Both the position numbers and the translations under genes were made by a program. The notes under the pieces were generated by a model. The model ran no database searches. It saw only the letters and a list, made by a program, of their open reading frames with translations, and had not been told where the DNA came from. A stretch of 32,130 bases of DNA from Flemingiibacterium sp045634005 (GTDB lineage: Bacteria; Bacillota; Clostridia; Oscillospirales; CAG-272), in NCBI GenBank assembly GCA_045634005.1, contig JAZQZL010000051.1:1-32130 (forward strand), written 5' to 3'. How positions within the stretch are numbered: the stretch's first letter is position 1; each line of letters begins with the position of its first letter. Below are positions 8,043-15,872 of the stretch, one piece after another.

Positions 8043-8732
8043 ATGTTAAATTCAATTTTAGGCGGTGCAGATAATATCGGCATCGCGATAATGGAGCTTT
8101 TACAAAGGCTCATAATCGTGCTTATTGCGCTGACCTTTCACGAGGTGGCGCACGGGTGGGTCGCAAACAAGCTTGGCGACGACACCGCCGCAAAGTTTGG
8201 CAGACTGTCCTTAAATCCCGTAAAGCATCTTAATCTTTTCGGATTTATTTCGATGCTTTTCTTTGGTTTCGGTTGGGCAAATCCCGTTCCGATAAGGGCA
8301 AGCCGCTTCAAGCGTCCGAAGCTCGGTATGGCGTTGTCTGCGCTTGCAGGCCCTGTGATGAATCTGATACTCTCATTCTTCGGTGCGATCGTGTACGAGC
8401 TGTTGCTGTTTTTGTTCGCAGGCGGTATCATACCCGTGCCGAACGAGTTTGTGTATAATCTCGTAAGCGTTGCGATAGGATTTTTTGCATCCTTCCATTT
8501 TCTCAATATTTCACTTGCCGTATTCAATTTTATTCCCGTACCGCCGCTTGACGGCTCGCGCGTGCTTTATTCGATCTTGCCGGATAAAGTATATTTCGGC
8601 GTGATGAAATACGAGCAGTATATTTCTATCGCTATAATGGCGCTTTTGTTCCTCGGCTTTCTTGATACACCGCTGTCGGTAGCGGTAAGCGGCGTTTCAT
8701 ACGCTGTTCGTTGGATCATACCGTTAGTCTAA
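8043..8732 (+). CDS. Site-2 protease family (M50) membrane metallopeptidase
   Basis: A 229-residue integral membrane zinc protease of the M50B minimal type. The metal-binding HEVAH motif lies at 33-37 in the first membrane helix, and the third ligand motif PPLDG is at 168-172 (D170). Between them are several hydrophobic segments (about residues 64-78, 94-125 and 138-162) and a final one near 190-206. There is no PDZ domain, so it is not RseP itself. TTGGAG precedes the ATG at the end of engB. Such proteases are often encoded beside scpA/scpB in Firmicutes. The substrate is unknown. Confidence 0.9.
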   Translation: MLNSILGGADNIGIAIMELLQRLIIVLIALTFHEVAHGWVANKLGDDTAAKFGRLSLNPVKHLNLFGFISMLFFGFGWANPVPIRASRFKRPKLGMALSALAGPVMNLILSFFGAIVYELLLFLFAGGIIPVPNEFVYNLVSVAIGFFASFHFLNISLAVFNFIPVPPLDGSRVLYSILPDKVYFGVMKYEQYISIAIMALLFLGFLDTPLSVAVSGVSYAVRWIIPLV

Positions 8733-8749
8733 GTAAAGGCAGGTTGACA

Positions 8750-9541
8750 ATGGAAAATTTACAGTACAAGCTTGAAGCGTTCGAGGGACCGCTCGAGTTG
8801 CTGCTCAAGCTTATCGAAAAGAATAAGGTTGAAATAACCGATATTCCGATCGCGCTCATCTTCGACCAGTATATGGAGCATATCGAAGAAATGCAGCGAA
8901 TGGATATGGAGGTCGCCGGCGAATTTATCGTTATGGCGAGCGAGCTTATGCTCATCAAGAGTAAAATGCTTCTGCCAAAGCCCGAGGACGAGGAGGAAGA
9001 CCCTCGTGCGCGGCTTGCGGCGATGCTCCTCGAATATCAGAGGATGAAGCAGGCTGCAGGGTATCTCTCGGAGCAGTTCGGCGTGTATTCGGGACGAATG
9101 GTCAAGGATACCGACGAGGTAAAGCCCGACTCGGGCAAGATCGAGCCGCAACAGGCGGATGCGCTTCGACGCGTGATGCTTCGTATGCTTCGCAATATGG
9201 ACAAAAATGCTCTTGACGAGGCAAACCGTGAGGCAGCGGCAAGGCCGTTCGAGCGAATACTGCGTACACCGATAGTTCCCGTCAGCGGCAAGATATACGG
9301 CGTTATACGATATCTTGTCAAAAACGGAGAAACGCTTTACACTTCAATACTTTTAACGGCGAAAAGCCGAAGCGAGCTTATAGCAACGTTTCTTGCAGTG
9401 CTTGAGCTTATGAAAAAGAACAGAGTAACGCTTCGCCCCGTTGAAGAAACGGACTTCGGCGAAATAACGGACTTTAAGGTAAATCTAAATCACGAAAGAA
9501 TGACGGGCGGTGATAACAATGTCAGCGAAGCCTATAATTGA
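8750..9541 (+). CDS. scpA: Segregation and condensation protein A (kleisin ScpA)
   Basis: A 263-residue kleisin that bridges the SMC heads and binds ScpB in the chromosome condensation complex. The N-terminus YKLEAFEGPLELLLKLIEKNK with DIPIALIFDQY is the family signature. The middle (EFIVMASELMLIKSKMLLP) is the conserved helix, and the C-terminal winged helix ends near FLAVLELMKKNRVTLRPVEETDFGEI. I chose the ATG at 8750, with AAGGCAGG eight bases upstream, over an in-frame TTG at 8711 inside the preceding gene. The end overlaps scpB by 23 bases. Confidence 0.95.
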   Translation: MENLQYKLEAFEGPLELLLKLIEKNKVEITDIPIALIFDQYMEHIEEMQRMDMEVAGEFIVMASELMLIKSKMLLPKPEDEEEDPRARLAAMLLEYQRMKQAAGYLSEQFGVYSGRMVKDTDEVKPDSGKIEPQQADALRRVMLRMLRNMDKNALDEANREAAARPFERILRTPIVPVSGKIYGVIRYLVKNGETLYTSILLTAKSRSELIATFLAVLELMKKNRVTLRPVEETDFGEITDFKVNLNHERMTGGDNNVSEAYN

Positions 9542-10067
9542 AGCGGTACTTTTTGCCGCAGGGCATCCGCTTACGTACGAAACTCTTGCAGAGGCTGCGG
9601 AGTGTACGATAAGCGAGGTCAAAGAAATACTTACCGAAATGCAGGCAGAGTATGCAGATCCCAAGAACGAGCGCGGAATACAGCTCGTTATGTTTGGGGA
9701 AACCTGCCAGCTTTGCACGAAGGAAGCGCATATCGAAAAGATACGCGCAGCGCTTGGCGTAAGAGCCGGTGGTAACCTCTCGCGAAGCTCGATGGAAACC
9801 CTTGCGATAGTCGCATACCATCAGCCTGTAACACGCTCGTATATTGACTCCGTGCGCGGAATAGACACGAGCTATACTGTCAACAATCTCACGGATAAGG
9901 GACTTATCGAGGTATGCGGTCAGCTTGACGCGCCGGGCAGACCGTCGCTTTTTAGAACGACGGACGCCTTCCTTCGTATATTCGGTATATCCTCGGTGGA
10001 CGAGCTTCCGTCTATCGAGCTGTTTGCGGTGCCCGAGGAGAAGCCGGTAGACGAGCCGGTGGACTAA
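9519..10067 (+). CDS. scpB: Segregation and condensation protein B (ScpB)
   Basis: A 182-residue winged-helix partner of ScpA in the SMC-ScpAB condensin. Signatures are PIIEAVLFAAGHPLTYETLAE at the N-terminus and the conserved block ETLAIVAYHQPVTRSYIDSVRGID, followed by GLIEVCGQLDAPGRPSLFRTTDAFLRIFGI. The ATG at 9519 follows a weak GGGCGGTG site; an in-frame GTG at 9510 is the alternative start. Overlap with scpA suggests coupled translation, as fits subunits of one complex. The acidic C-terminal tail (EEKPVDEPVD) is typical of Firmicute ScpB. Confidence 0.95.
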   Translation: MSAKPIIEAVLFAAGHPLTYETLAEAAECTISEVKEILTEMQAEYADPKNERGIQLVMFGETCQLCTKEAHIEKIRAALGVRAGGNLSRSSMETLAIVAYHQPVTRSYIDSVRGIDTSYTVNNLTDKGLIEVCGQLDAPGRPSLFRTTDAFLRIFGISSVDELPSIELFAVPEEKPVDEPVD

Positions 10068-10101
10068 ACGATATTGACGTGTATGAAGGGAGTGTGATGC
10101 A

Positions 10102-10773
10102 ATGGGGTGGCTCATAGCTGCCGGTGCCGTTTTGCTATTGGCGCTTTTGCTTATGCTTCGCGTAGGCGTGCGCGTAAAGCTTCGCGACGACACAAGCCTC
10201 TGGCTTGGCGTTGGCTTGTTTCGCATCAGGCTCTATCCAAAACGCGAAAAGAAGCTGAAGCTTTCGGATTATGAAATAAAAAAATTCAGAAGTCGCAAGG
10301 CTCGCGAAGAAGCAAAGGCAAGAAAGAAGGCTGCCAAAAAGGCTGCTAAAAATGCAAAAAAGAAAAAGGGCACAGTAGAAAAAGAGTCCGCGAGCACCAA
10401 AACGCACGCTAAAGAAAAGCGCGACGTTTCCGAGCTCGTTGATACTGTACTCGAGGTCGTGCGCGTATTTGTAGAGCGCTTCGGTCATCATTTGAATATC
10501 AAGCTTGGGCGACTGTGTATAATAGTTGCATCGGGCGATGCGGCGACCACGGCTGTACTTTACGGAGCAGTGTGCGGCACGGTGCAGTGCCTACTCGAGC
10601 TTCTTGACAACACTGTAAATTTGAAGATGCCAAAAAGCGAGGAAATAGTAGTTACTACAGATTTCACCACTGAAAAAACGCGCGCGGACGTTGATATTAC
10701 GCTTTCGCTTCGCATCTGGCAGATACTCGACGTGGCAATACGCTCACTTTGGGCTTATATAAAACAGAAATAA
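10102..10773 (+). CDS. DUF2953 membrane protein (YtfI-like)
   Basis: A 223-residue protein with one N-terminal membrane segment (residues 2-20, GWLIAAGAVLLLALLLMLRV) and a DUF2953-like body (VRVKLRDDTSLWLGVGLFRIRLYP, then LNIKLGRLCIIVASGDAATTAVLYGAVCGTVQCLL). A lysine/alanine-rich stretch lies at about residues 67-90. In Bacillus the DUF2953 gene ytfI sits directly before ytfJ; the same order here (next gene gerW/ytfJ) supports the call. AAGGGAGTG precedes the ATG. A sporulation-linked role is inferred only from this neighbourhood. Confidence 0.8.
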   Translation: MGWLIAAGAVLLLALLLMLRVGVRVKLRDDTSLWLGVGLFRIRLYPKREKKLKLSDYEIKKFRSRKAREEAKARKKAAKKAAKNAKKKKGTVEKESASTKTHAKEKRDVSELVDTVLEVVRVFVERFGHHLNIKLGRLCIIVASGDAATTAVLYGAVCGTVQCLLELLDNTVNLKMPKSEEIVVTTDFTTEKTRADVDITLSLRIWQILDVAIRSLWAYIKQK

Positions 10774-10795
10774 TTTTAAAAAGGGGAACATAAAA

Positions 10796-11263
10796 ATGGC
10801 AGACAACAAAATTTCCGGTATTATTGAAACCTCTCTTGAACAGATAAGAAATGTGGTTGATGCGAATACCATTATAGGTAATCCTATCAATACTCCCGGC
10901 GGTACTACCGTAATTCCCGTATCGAAGGTTATGGTCGGCTTTGCGTCTGGCGGTGTCGACTACATCGGCAAGAACGCCAAAAAGGCGGCGGAGGAAACAA
11001 ACAAGACCGGTGCGCTTACCTCTAATTTCGGCGGTGGCGGCGGAACAGGCGTTACCGTACAGCCTGTTGGATTTCTGGTGGTTTCTCCCGACGGAGGCGT
11101 CCAGATGCTGAGTGTTGAGCAGAATTCCGGCTCTGCTCCCGACAGAGTTGACCAGATAGCAGGCTTTATCGAGCGCTCGCCCGAGCTTATTGCGAAATTT
11201 AAGGAAATTTTTGCAAAAAATAAGTCCGAGGCTGACGACGCTGACAAGGCAGACGAGGAATAA
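10796..11263 (+). CDS. ytfJ: GerW family sporulation protein (YtfJ)
   Basis: A 155-residue protein of the GerW/YtfJ family, which is made in the forespore and contributes to germination in Bacillus. Signatures are NTIIGNPINTPGGTTVIPVSKV, FASGG, the glycine-rich NFGGGGGTGVTVQPVGFLVV and an acidic C-terminus. AAGGGGAA lies about seven bases before the ATG. It lies 22 bases after the DUF2953 gene. No convincing sigma-F or sigma-G promoter was seen in that short gap. Confidence 0.93.
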   Translation: MADNKISGIIETSLEQIRNVVDANTIIGNPINTPGGTTVIPVSKVMVGFASGGVDYIGKNAKKAAEETNKTGALTSNFGGGGGTGVTVQPVGFLVVSPDGGVQMLSVEQNSGSAPDRVDQIAGFIERSPELIAKFKEIFAKNKSEADDADKADEE

Positions 11264-11330
11264 CTTTCACAGCATAAACGCTCCTTACTTGTAAACGCTT
11301 TTACTGAAGCTTTACTTTAAGGAGAGTGCT

Positions 11331-12434
11331 ATGCAAATTAAGAAGATCACGGCGCTGTTTTTGGTTGCGCTGTCTTTTACCGCTTTGTTTTTTACCAAGG
11401 TCGATGCGATTGACGTGTCGGCGGGATCGGCTGTTCTTATTGAAGCCGAAACGGGACAGATCATATTCGAAAAGGACGCGTATACGCGCCGTCCAATGGC
11501 GAGTACGACGAAGATAATGACCGCGCTTGTAGCTATTGAATCGGGCGATATTTCGCGCGAGATAACCGTAGATGCGGCGGCGACGGGCGTTGAGGGCTCG
11601 TCAATATATCTGAAGCCCGGAGACAGGATAACGCTTGAGTCGCTTATCTGGGCGATGATGCTTGAGAGTGCCAACGATGCCGCGGCGGCGATTGCTATCG
11701 GCGTTGCAGGTTCTGTAGAGGCATTTGCCGATATGATGAACGAGAAGGCGCGTGCGCTCGGCCTTGAGGATACGCATTTCACCAATCCGCACGGTCTTTC
11801 TGACGACAATCACTATACCACCGCGCACGACCTTGCAAGGCTTTCTGCGGCGGCGATGGAAAACGAAACGTTCAGGCACATCGTGTCGACGGACAAATAC
11901 CGAATCGAGTATGCTGACACAGCGAGAAGCCTTCACAATCACAATAAGATGCTCCATATTTACGACGGAGCGGTTGGTGTTAAAACGGGCTTTACCAAGG
12001 CGAGCGGAAGATGCCTTGTGTCTGCGGCACAGCGTGATGGGATGACACTTATAGCAGTTACGCTCTGCGCGCCCGATGATTGGGCGGACCACACGGCTAT
12101 GCTTGATCTTGGGTTTGCGAGTGTTAAACGCGTGTCGCTTATAGAGCCGAATGAATCGGTTTTTATCTCTCCCTGCATCGGAAGCGAAAAGGGCGATATA
12201 GTTATCAAAAATCGCGAAGGACTTTCGCTGATACTCAAGGCGGGAGATAGAAATATCACGAGGCGGATCATTCTGCCAAGATATTTCTGGGCGCCTATTG
12301 CCGAGGGCGATGAGGTCGGCAGAATAGAATTTTACGACGGGCAGACAAAGCTTGGTGAGGTGGCGCTGTACGCCGAAGAAAATGCCGAGCGAGTTGAGTA
12401 CAAACAAAACGTTTTTGAAAGAATTTTTGGATAA
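11331..12434 (+). CDS. dacF: D-alanyl-D-alanine carboxypeptidase, DacF-like (S11)
   Basis: A 367-residue secreted penicillin-binding protein that trims the D-Ala-D-Ala stem peptide of peptidoglycan. It has a signal peptide (residues 1-26, ending KVDA), the active-site SxxK as STTK (58-61), the SxN motif SAN (113-115) and KTG (218-220), followed by the C-terminal beta domain of the S11 family. TAAGGAGAG precedes the ATG. The position after ytfJ suggests a sporulation or late-growth form such as DacF, but vegetative DacA-type function cannot be excluded. The stop and the next start share a base (TAATG). Confidence 0.92.
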   Translation: MQIKKITALFLVALSFTALFFTKVDAIDVSAGSAVLIEAETGQIIFEKDAYTRRPMASTTKIMTALVAIESGDISREITVDAAATGVEGSSIYLKPGDRITLESLIWAMMLESANDAAAAIAIGVAGSVEAFADMMNEKARALGLEDTHFTNPHGLSDDNHYTTAHDLARLSAAAMENETFRHIVSTDKYRIEYADTARSLHNHNKMLHIYDGAVGVKTGFTKASGRCLVSAAQRDGMTLIAVTLCAPDDWADHTAMLDLGFASVKRVSLIEPNESVFISPCIGSEKGDIVIKNREGLSLILKAGDRNITRRIILPRYFWAPIAEGDEVGRIEFYDGQTKLGEVALYAEENAERVEYKQNVFERIFG

Positions 12435-13168
12435 TGGAAGAAGTACGTTTACAAAAATATCTTGCTGATGCAGGACTTATGAGCCGCCGTGCCGCAGAGG
12501 GAGAAATCTCTCGCGGTGCGGTGCTCGTAAACGGCGTTGTCGCCGAGATAGGACAGAAGATAAACCCCGATACGGACACGGTTTTATATAACGGTAAGGT
12601 CGTGAAGATCGGCTTCAAGCACTATATTTACATAATGCTTAATAAGCCGCGCGGATACGTTACCACCGCGTCTGACGAGCGTGGACGTCCAACGGTCGTT
12701 GAGCTTTGCCGTGAGGTCGGACAGAGGGTATATCCCGTCGGACGGCTCGATATGGATTCTGACGGGCTTTTGCTGCTTACAAACGACGGAGATCTTGCAA
12801 ATAAGCTCACCCACCCCCGCCACGAGATACCGAAAATATATCACGTCGAGGTTTCAGGTGAGGTTGAGCGCGATGTGATAAAGAAGCTGTCCTCGCCAAT
12901 GGTGATCGACGGCTACGAAATAATGCCCGTGAAAACGGCGGTGCACGCTATGCGCTCGGACAAACGCCGAGAGGTAACGGTGCTTCGAATGGAGCTTTAC
13001 GAGGGGCGAAACCGACAGATACGAAAGATGTGCGAGCAGTGCGGACTTAAAGTAAACCGCCTTACACGCGTTGCGATAGGCGATCTTCGCCTTCAAAGTC
13101 TGAAGCCCGGCACCTGGCGTCATCTTACGAAATCCCAGGTCGAGTATTTAAAAAATAACGCAAAATAA
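12434..13168 (+). CDS. rluB: 23S rRNA pseudouridine synthase, RluB/RsuA family
   Basis: A 244-residue RsuA/RluB-type pseudouridine synthase. The N-terminal S4 RNA-binding domain (VRLQKYLADAGLMSRRAAEGEI...GAVLVNG) is followed by the catalytic domain: MLNKPRGYVTT, GRLDMDSDGLLLLTNDG with catalytic Asp106, KIYHVEV and EGRNRQIRKMCE. RluB (23S position 2605) is the likely specificity in Firmicutes, where it also lies near scpAB and dac genes. It overlaps the dacF stop by one base. RluE/RluF specificity is possible. Confidence 0.92.
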   Translation: MEEVRLQKYLADAGLMSRRAAEGEISRGAVLVNGVVAEIGQKINPDTDTVLYNGKVVKIGFKHYIYIMLNKPRGYVTTASDERGRPTVVELCREVGQRVYPVGRLDMDSDGLLLLTNDGDLANKLTHPRHEIPKIYHVEVSGEVERDVIKKLSSPMVIDGYEIMPVKTAVHAMRSDKRREVTVLRMELYEGRNRQIRKMCEQCGLKVNRLTRVAIGDLRLQSLKPGTWRHLTKSQVEYLKNNAK

Positions 13169-13181
13169 ATAGGAGACAGAA

Positions 13182-13607
13182 ATGCTTATTATTAAACCTA
13201 TTCAAGATAAATCATATCAGGAGCAGCTTTGCGCACGCTGTAAGGTAGAGTACGATCCCGACCTTCTTGCGTACGGCGCGTGGGTGCGCGACGAGCTTGA
13301 TGACGAGAGCACGGGTGATTTTGTCGGTATCTGTCAGTTCAGACTCGGTAAGTCGGCGCATATCGTCGACCTTGCAAAGGCACACGGAACGGACGACACC
13401 GAGGCTATGTTCATTATGGGGCGTCAGACGATGAATTTTATTGATCTTCACGGCGTACATACGGCGTATTTTGACGCCGACTGCGACGAGAAGTTCATTA
13501 TGTGGCTCGGATTTAAGAAGAATGAGGAAGGCAAGTGGTTTGCCGATCTCGAGGCGTTCTTTAAGCATCCGTGCAGTGCAGATAAGAAGGGAAAGGTAGA
13601 AGAATGA
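13182..13607 (+). CDS. Small GNAT-like hypothetical protein
   Basis: A 141-residue soluble protein. The middle stretch (DFVGICQFRLGKSAHIVDLAKAHGTDDTEAMFIMGRQTMNFIDLHGVHTAYF) followed by FIMWLGFKK resembles the core of GNAT acetyltransferases (beta4-alpha3-beta5 and the later GF turn), but the acetyl-CoA loop is not clear. ATAGGAGA precedes the ATG. The gene overlaps the next one by four bases (ATGA). Substrate is unknown; the family assignment is tentative. Confidence 0.75.
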   Translation: MLIIKPIQDKSYQEQLCARCKVEYDPDLLAYGAWVRDELDDESTGDFVGICQFRLGKSAHIVDLAKAHGTDDTEAMFIMGRQTMNFIDLHGVHTAYFDADCDEKFIMWLGFKKNEEGKWFADLEAFFKHPCSADKKGKVEE

Positions 13608-14893
13608 GAAATTTTCTGAAGCTCACCGCTATGCTGGCGCTTCTTTTTGCGTGCTCGTGCACTTCTCACGTAAACGACGGCACTCCCGGACTTGTTACGA
13701 CCAGCGACACGCGTGATCCCGACGCTACGATCATCACCGCGCCGAGCGTGGATACTACTGACGACGTAAACGTTCGAGTAGACGACACGGATTATAACCC
13801 GACCGACAGTGAGCCGAGCGTAGACGACGGCTCGGTTCGCATTAAGTTCCTCGCGGCAGGCGACAATATCATTCACGAAAACGTCTACACCGATGCAAGA
13901 AACCGTGCAAAGAATGGCGAAAAGTACAACTTTATTGATATGTACGAGGGAATTGCCGATTTTGTAAAGTCGGCTGATCTTGCGTTCATAAATCAGGAAA
14001 CCCCTATATGCGGTGACGAGATGACTGTTTCGGGATACCCGAACTTCAATACGCCCGAGGCAGCAGGTGATGCGCTTATAGAGCTTGGCTTTGACATTAT
14101 CAATATCGCCAACAACCATATGCTCGATAAGAGAGAAGCAGGCTATAAAAATACGCTTGCATACTGGAAGGCTCGCGAGGATAAGGTCACTATGCTCGGA
14201 GGTTACTCGGATAAGGCGGATTATGAAAATATCCGTATAGTTGAGAAGAACGGCGTTTCTATCGCGTTTATTTCATATACATACAGCACGAACGGAATGA
14301 ATCTTCCAGCAGGAAGCACGATGTATATTCCTTACATAGATGAGGCGGAAATTGTTCGTATGACGAAGAAGGCGGATACGCTTGCCGACCTTGTATTCGT
14401 CGTGATGCATTGGGGCGAGGAAAACTATTTCGTGCTCTCAAATTCGCAGAAAAAGCTTGCGACGGCTATAACCGAGGCAGGAGCGGACGTTATAATCGGT
14501 ATGCATCCGCACGTTATTCAAAGTATGGAGTGGAAAACTGCATCTGACGGCTCGAGGACCCTTGTTATCTATTCGCTTGGAAACCTTATTTCTACGCAGT
14601 ACGATAATATGAATCTTGTCGGCGGTATCGTTACATTTGATATCGTTAAGGACAAGAACGGCAACATCACTATCGAAAATCCGATATACAACCCGACCGT
14701 AACTCACTACAATAAGCAGCGCCTGGGCCTTCAGGTCTACCTTATGAAGGACTACACAGAGGAGCTTGTAGCGCTTCACGGCTGCCCAAATTACGGTCAG
14801 ACGGCGGACAGAAAAATCTGGACAATGGATAAGATACGCGGATTTGCCACGAACAACGTTTCAAGCGAATTTTTACCCGATTTTCTCAAGTAA
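13604..14893 (+). CDS. CapA family lipoprotein (PGA_cap metallophosphatase fold)
   Basis: A 429-residue predicted lipoprotein. The signal peptide ends in a lipobox with the LFAC pattern, Cys17 being the lipidated residue. A Thr/Asp-rich linker (about residues 20-78) leads to the CapA domain: FLAAGDNIIHENV, FINQETPIC, FDIINIANNHMLDK, FVVMHWGEE, IIGMHPHVIQ and YSLGNLI, which are the metal-ligand blocks of this calcineurin-like family. CapA homologues take part in poly-gamma-glutamate export, but no capB/capC genes are nearby, so here it is an extracellular enzyme of unknown substrate. ATGA overlap with the previous gene. Confidence 0.9.
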   Translation: MRNFLKLTAMLALLFACSCTSHVNDGTPGLVTTSDTRDPDATIITAPSVDTTDDVNVRVDDTDYNPTDSEPSVDDGSVRIKFLAAGDNIIHENVYTDARNRAKNGEKYNFIDMYEGIADFVKSADLAFINQETPICGDEMTVSGYPNFNTPEAAGDALIELGFDIINIANNHMLDKREAGYKNTLAYWKAREDKVTMLGGYSDKADYENIRIVEKNGVSIAFISYTYSTNGMNLPAGSTMYIPYIDEAEIVRMTKKADTLADLVFVVMHWGEENYFVLSNSQKKLATAITEAGADVIIGMHPHVIQSMEWKTASDGSRTLVIYSLGNLISTQYDNMNLVGGIVTFDIVKDKNGNITIENPIYNPTVTHYNKQRLGLQVYLMKDYTEELVALHGCPNYGQTADRKIWTMDKIRGFATNNVSSEFLPDFLK

Positions 14894-14912
14894 CAAAGGA
14901 AGGTGAGCCAAG

Positions 14913-15872
14913 GTGCTCGAGAGTTTTATTTATAGCTTTAACATTATCGCTCCGATATTTTTGATAGTTCTTCTCGGCGCGGTGCTTAATAAGCTGAAGT
15001 TTTTCAATGACGGATTTTTAGCTGTATGCGATAGGCTTGTTTTTAAGATATGCCTTCCGTGTCTTCTTTTTCAGGATATAGCAACAGCGAATATTTCAGA
15101 AACCCTTAATATAAGACTTATCGTATTTTGCGTTATTGCGGTGACTGCTGCGGCCTTTTTGCCATGCGCCGTTATGCCGCTGTTTATTAAGGATAAGGCG
15201 AAGTGCGGTGCATTCGTTCAGGGCACGTTCCGTTCTAATGCGGCGATACTCGGCGTGACACTCGTTTCAAATATGTTCGGCGAGGCGGGAGTTTCCGTTA
15301 TCGCAATGGTGCTTCCGTTTGTAGTTGTGCTCTTTAACGTATATGCTGTGGTGATACTTTCGATTTTTGCGCCAAGCGACACCAAGCTCGCTCCGCGGAA
15401 GCTTATTTTACATATCATAAAATCTGTGTTTACCAATCCGCTTATTATTGCGGTGGCACTTGCTTTTGCTTGGCAGCTCACAGGCGTCGAGCTTCCGAAA
15501 TTTGCCGATAAGGGCCTTTCGTATCTTTCCGAGATGGCGATGCCCGTGTCGCTTATAAGCCTTGGTGCTTCCTTTAACTTTGCATCGCTTAAGGGGCGTC
15601 TTGGACTTGCTATCGGTGCGAGCATATTAAGAACGCTCATCATTCCGAGTATTGCACTTGTTGTTGCGGGACTTCTCGGATTCAGAAACGTAGAGCTCGG
15701 AGTTATACTCATAGTTATCGGCGGACCTGCGGCGGTGTCGAGCTATATTATGGCAAAGCAGATGAAGAGTGACCACCACCTTGCGGGACAGATTCTGCTG
15801 ATTTCCACAATGATGTGTGTATTTACAATATTCCTTGGAATAGTTATTCTAAAAGAAACGGGACTTATATGA
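14913..15872 (+). CDS. AEC (auxin efflux carrier) family transporter
   Basis: A 319-residue membrane protein with about ten hydrophobic segments arranged in two halves of five, as in the AEC/BART superfamily. Recognisable blocks are SFNIIAPIFLIVLLGAVLNK at the N-terminus, QGTFRSNAAILGV, NPLIIAVALAFAW and EMAMPVSLISLGASF. Members move organic acids such as malate or amino acids; the substrate is not predictable. The start is a GTG at 14913 with AAAGGAAGG upstream. The stop overlaps the topB start (ATGA), so they are co-transcribed. Confidence 0.9.
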   Translation: MLESFIYSFNIIAPIFLIVLLGAVLNKLKFFNDGFLAVCDRLVFKICLPCLLFQDIATANISETLNIRLIVFCVIAVTAAAFLPCAVMPLFIKDKAKCGAFVQGTFRSNAAILGVTLVSNMFGEAGVSVIAMVLPFVVVLFNVYAVVILSIFAPSDTKLAPRKLILHIIKSVFTNPLIIAVALAFAWQLTGVELPKFADKGLSYLSEMAMPVSLISLGASFNFASLKGRLGLAIGASILRTLIIPSIALVVAGLLGFRNVELGVILIVIGGPAAVSSYIMAKQMKSDHHLAGQILLISTMMCVFTIFLGIVILKETGLI

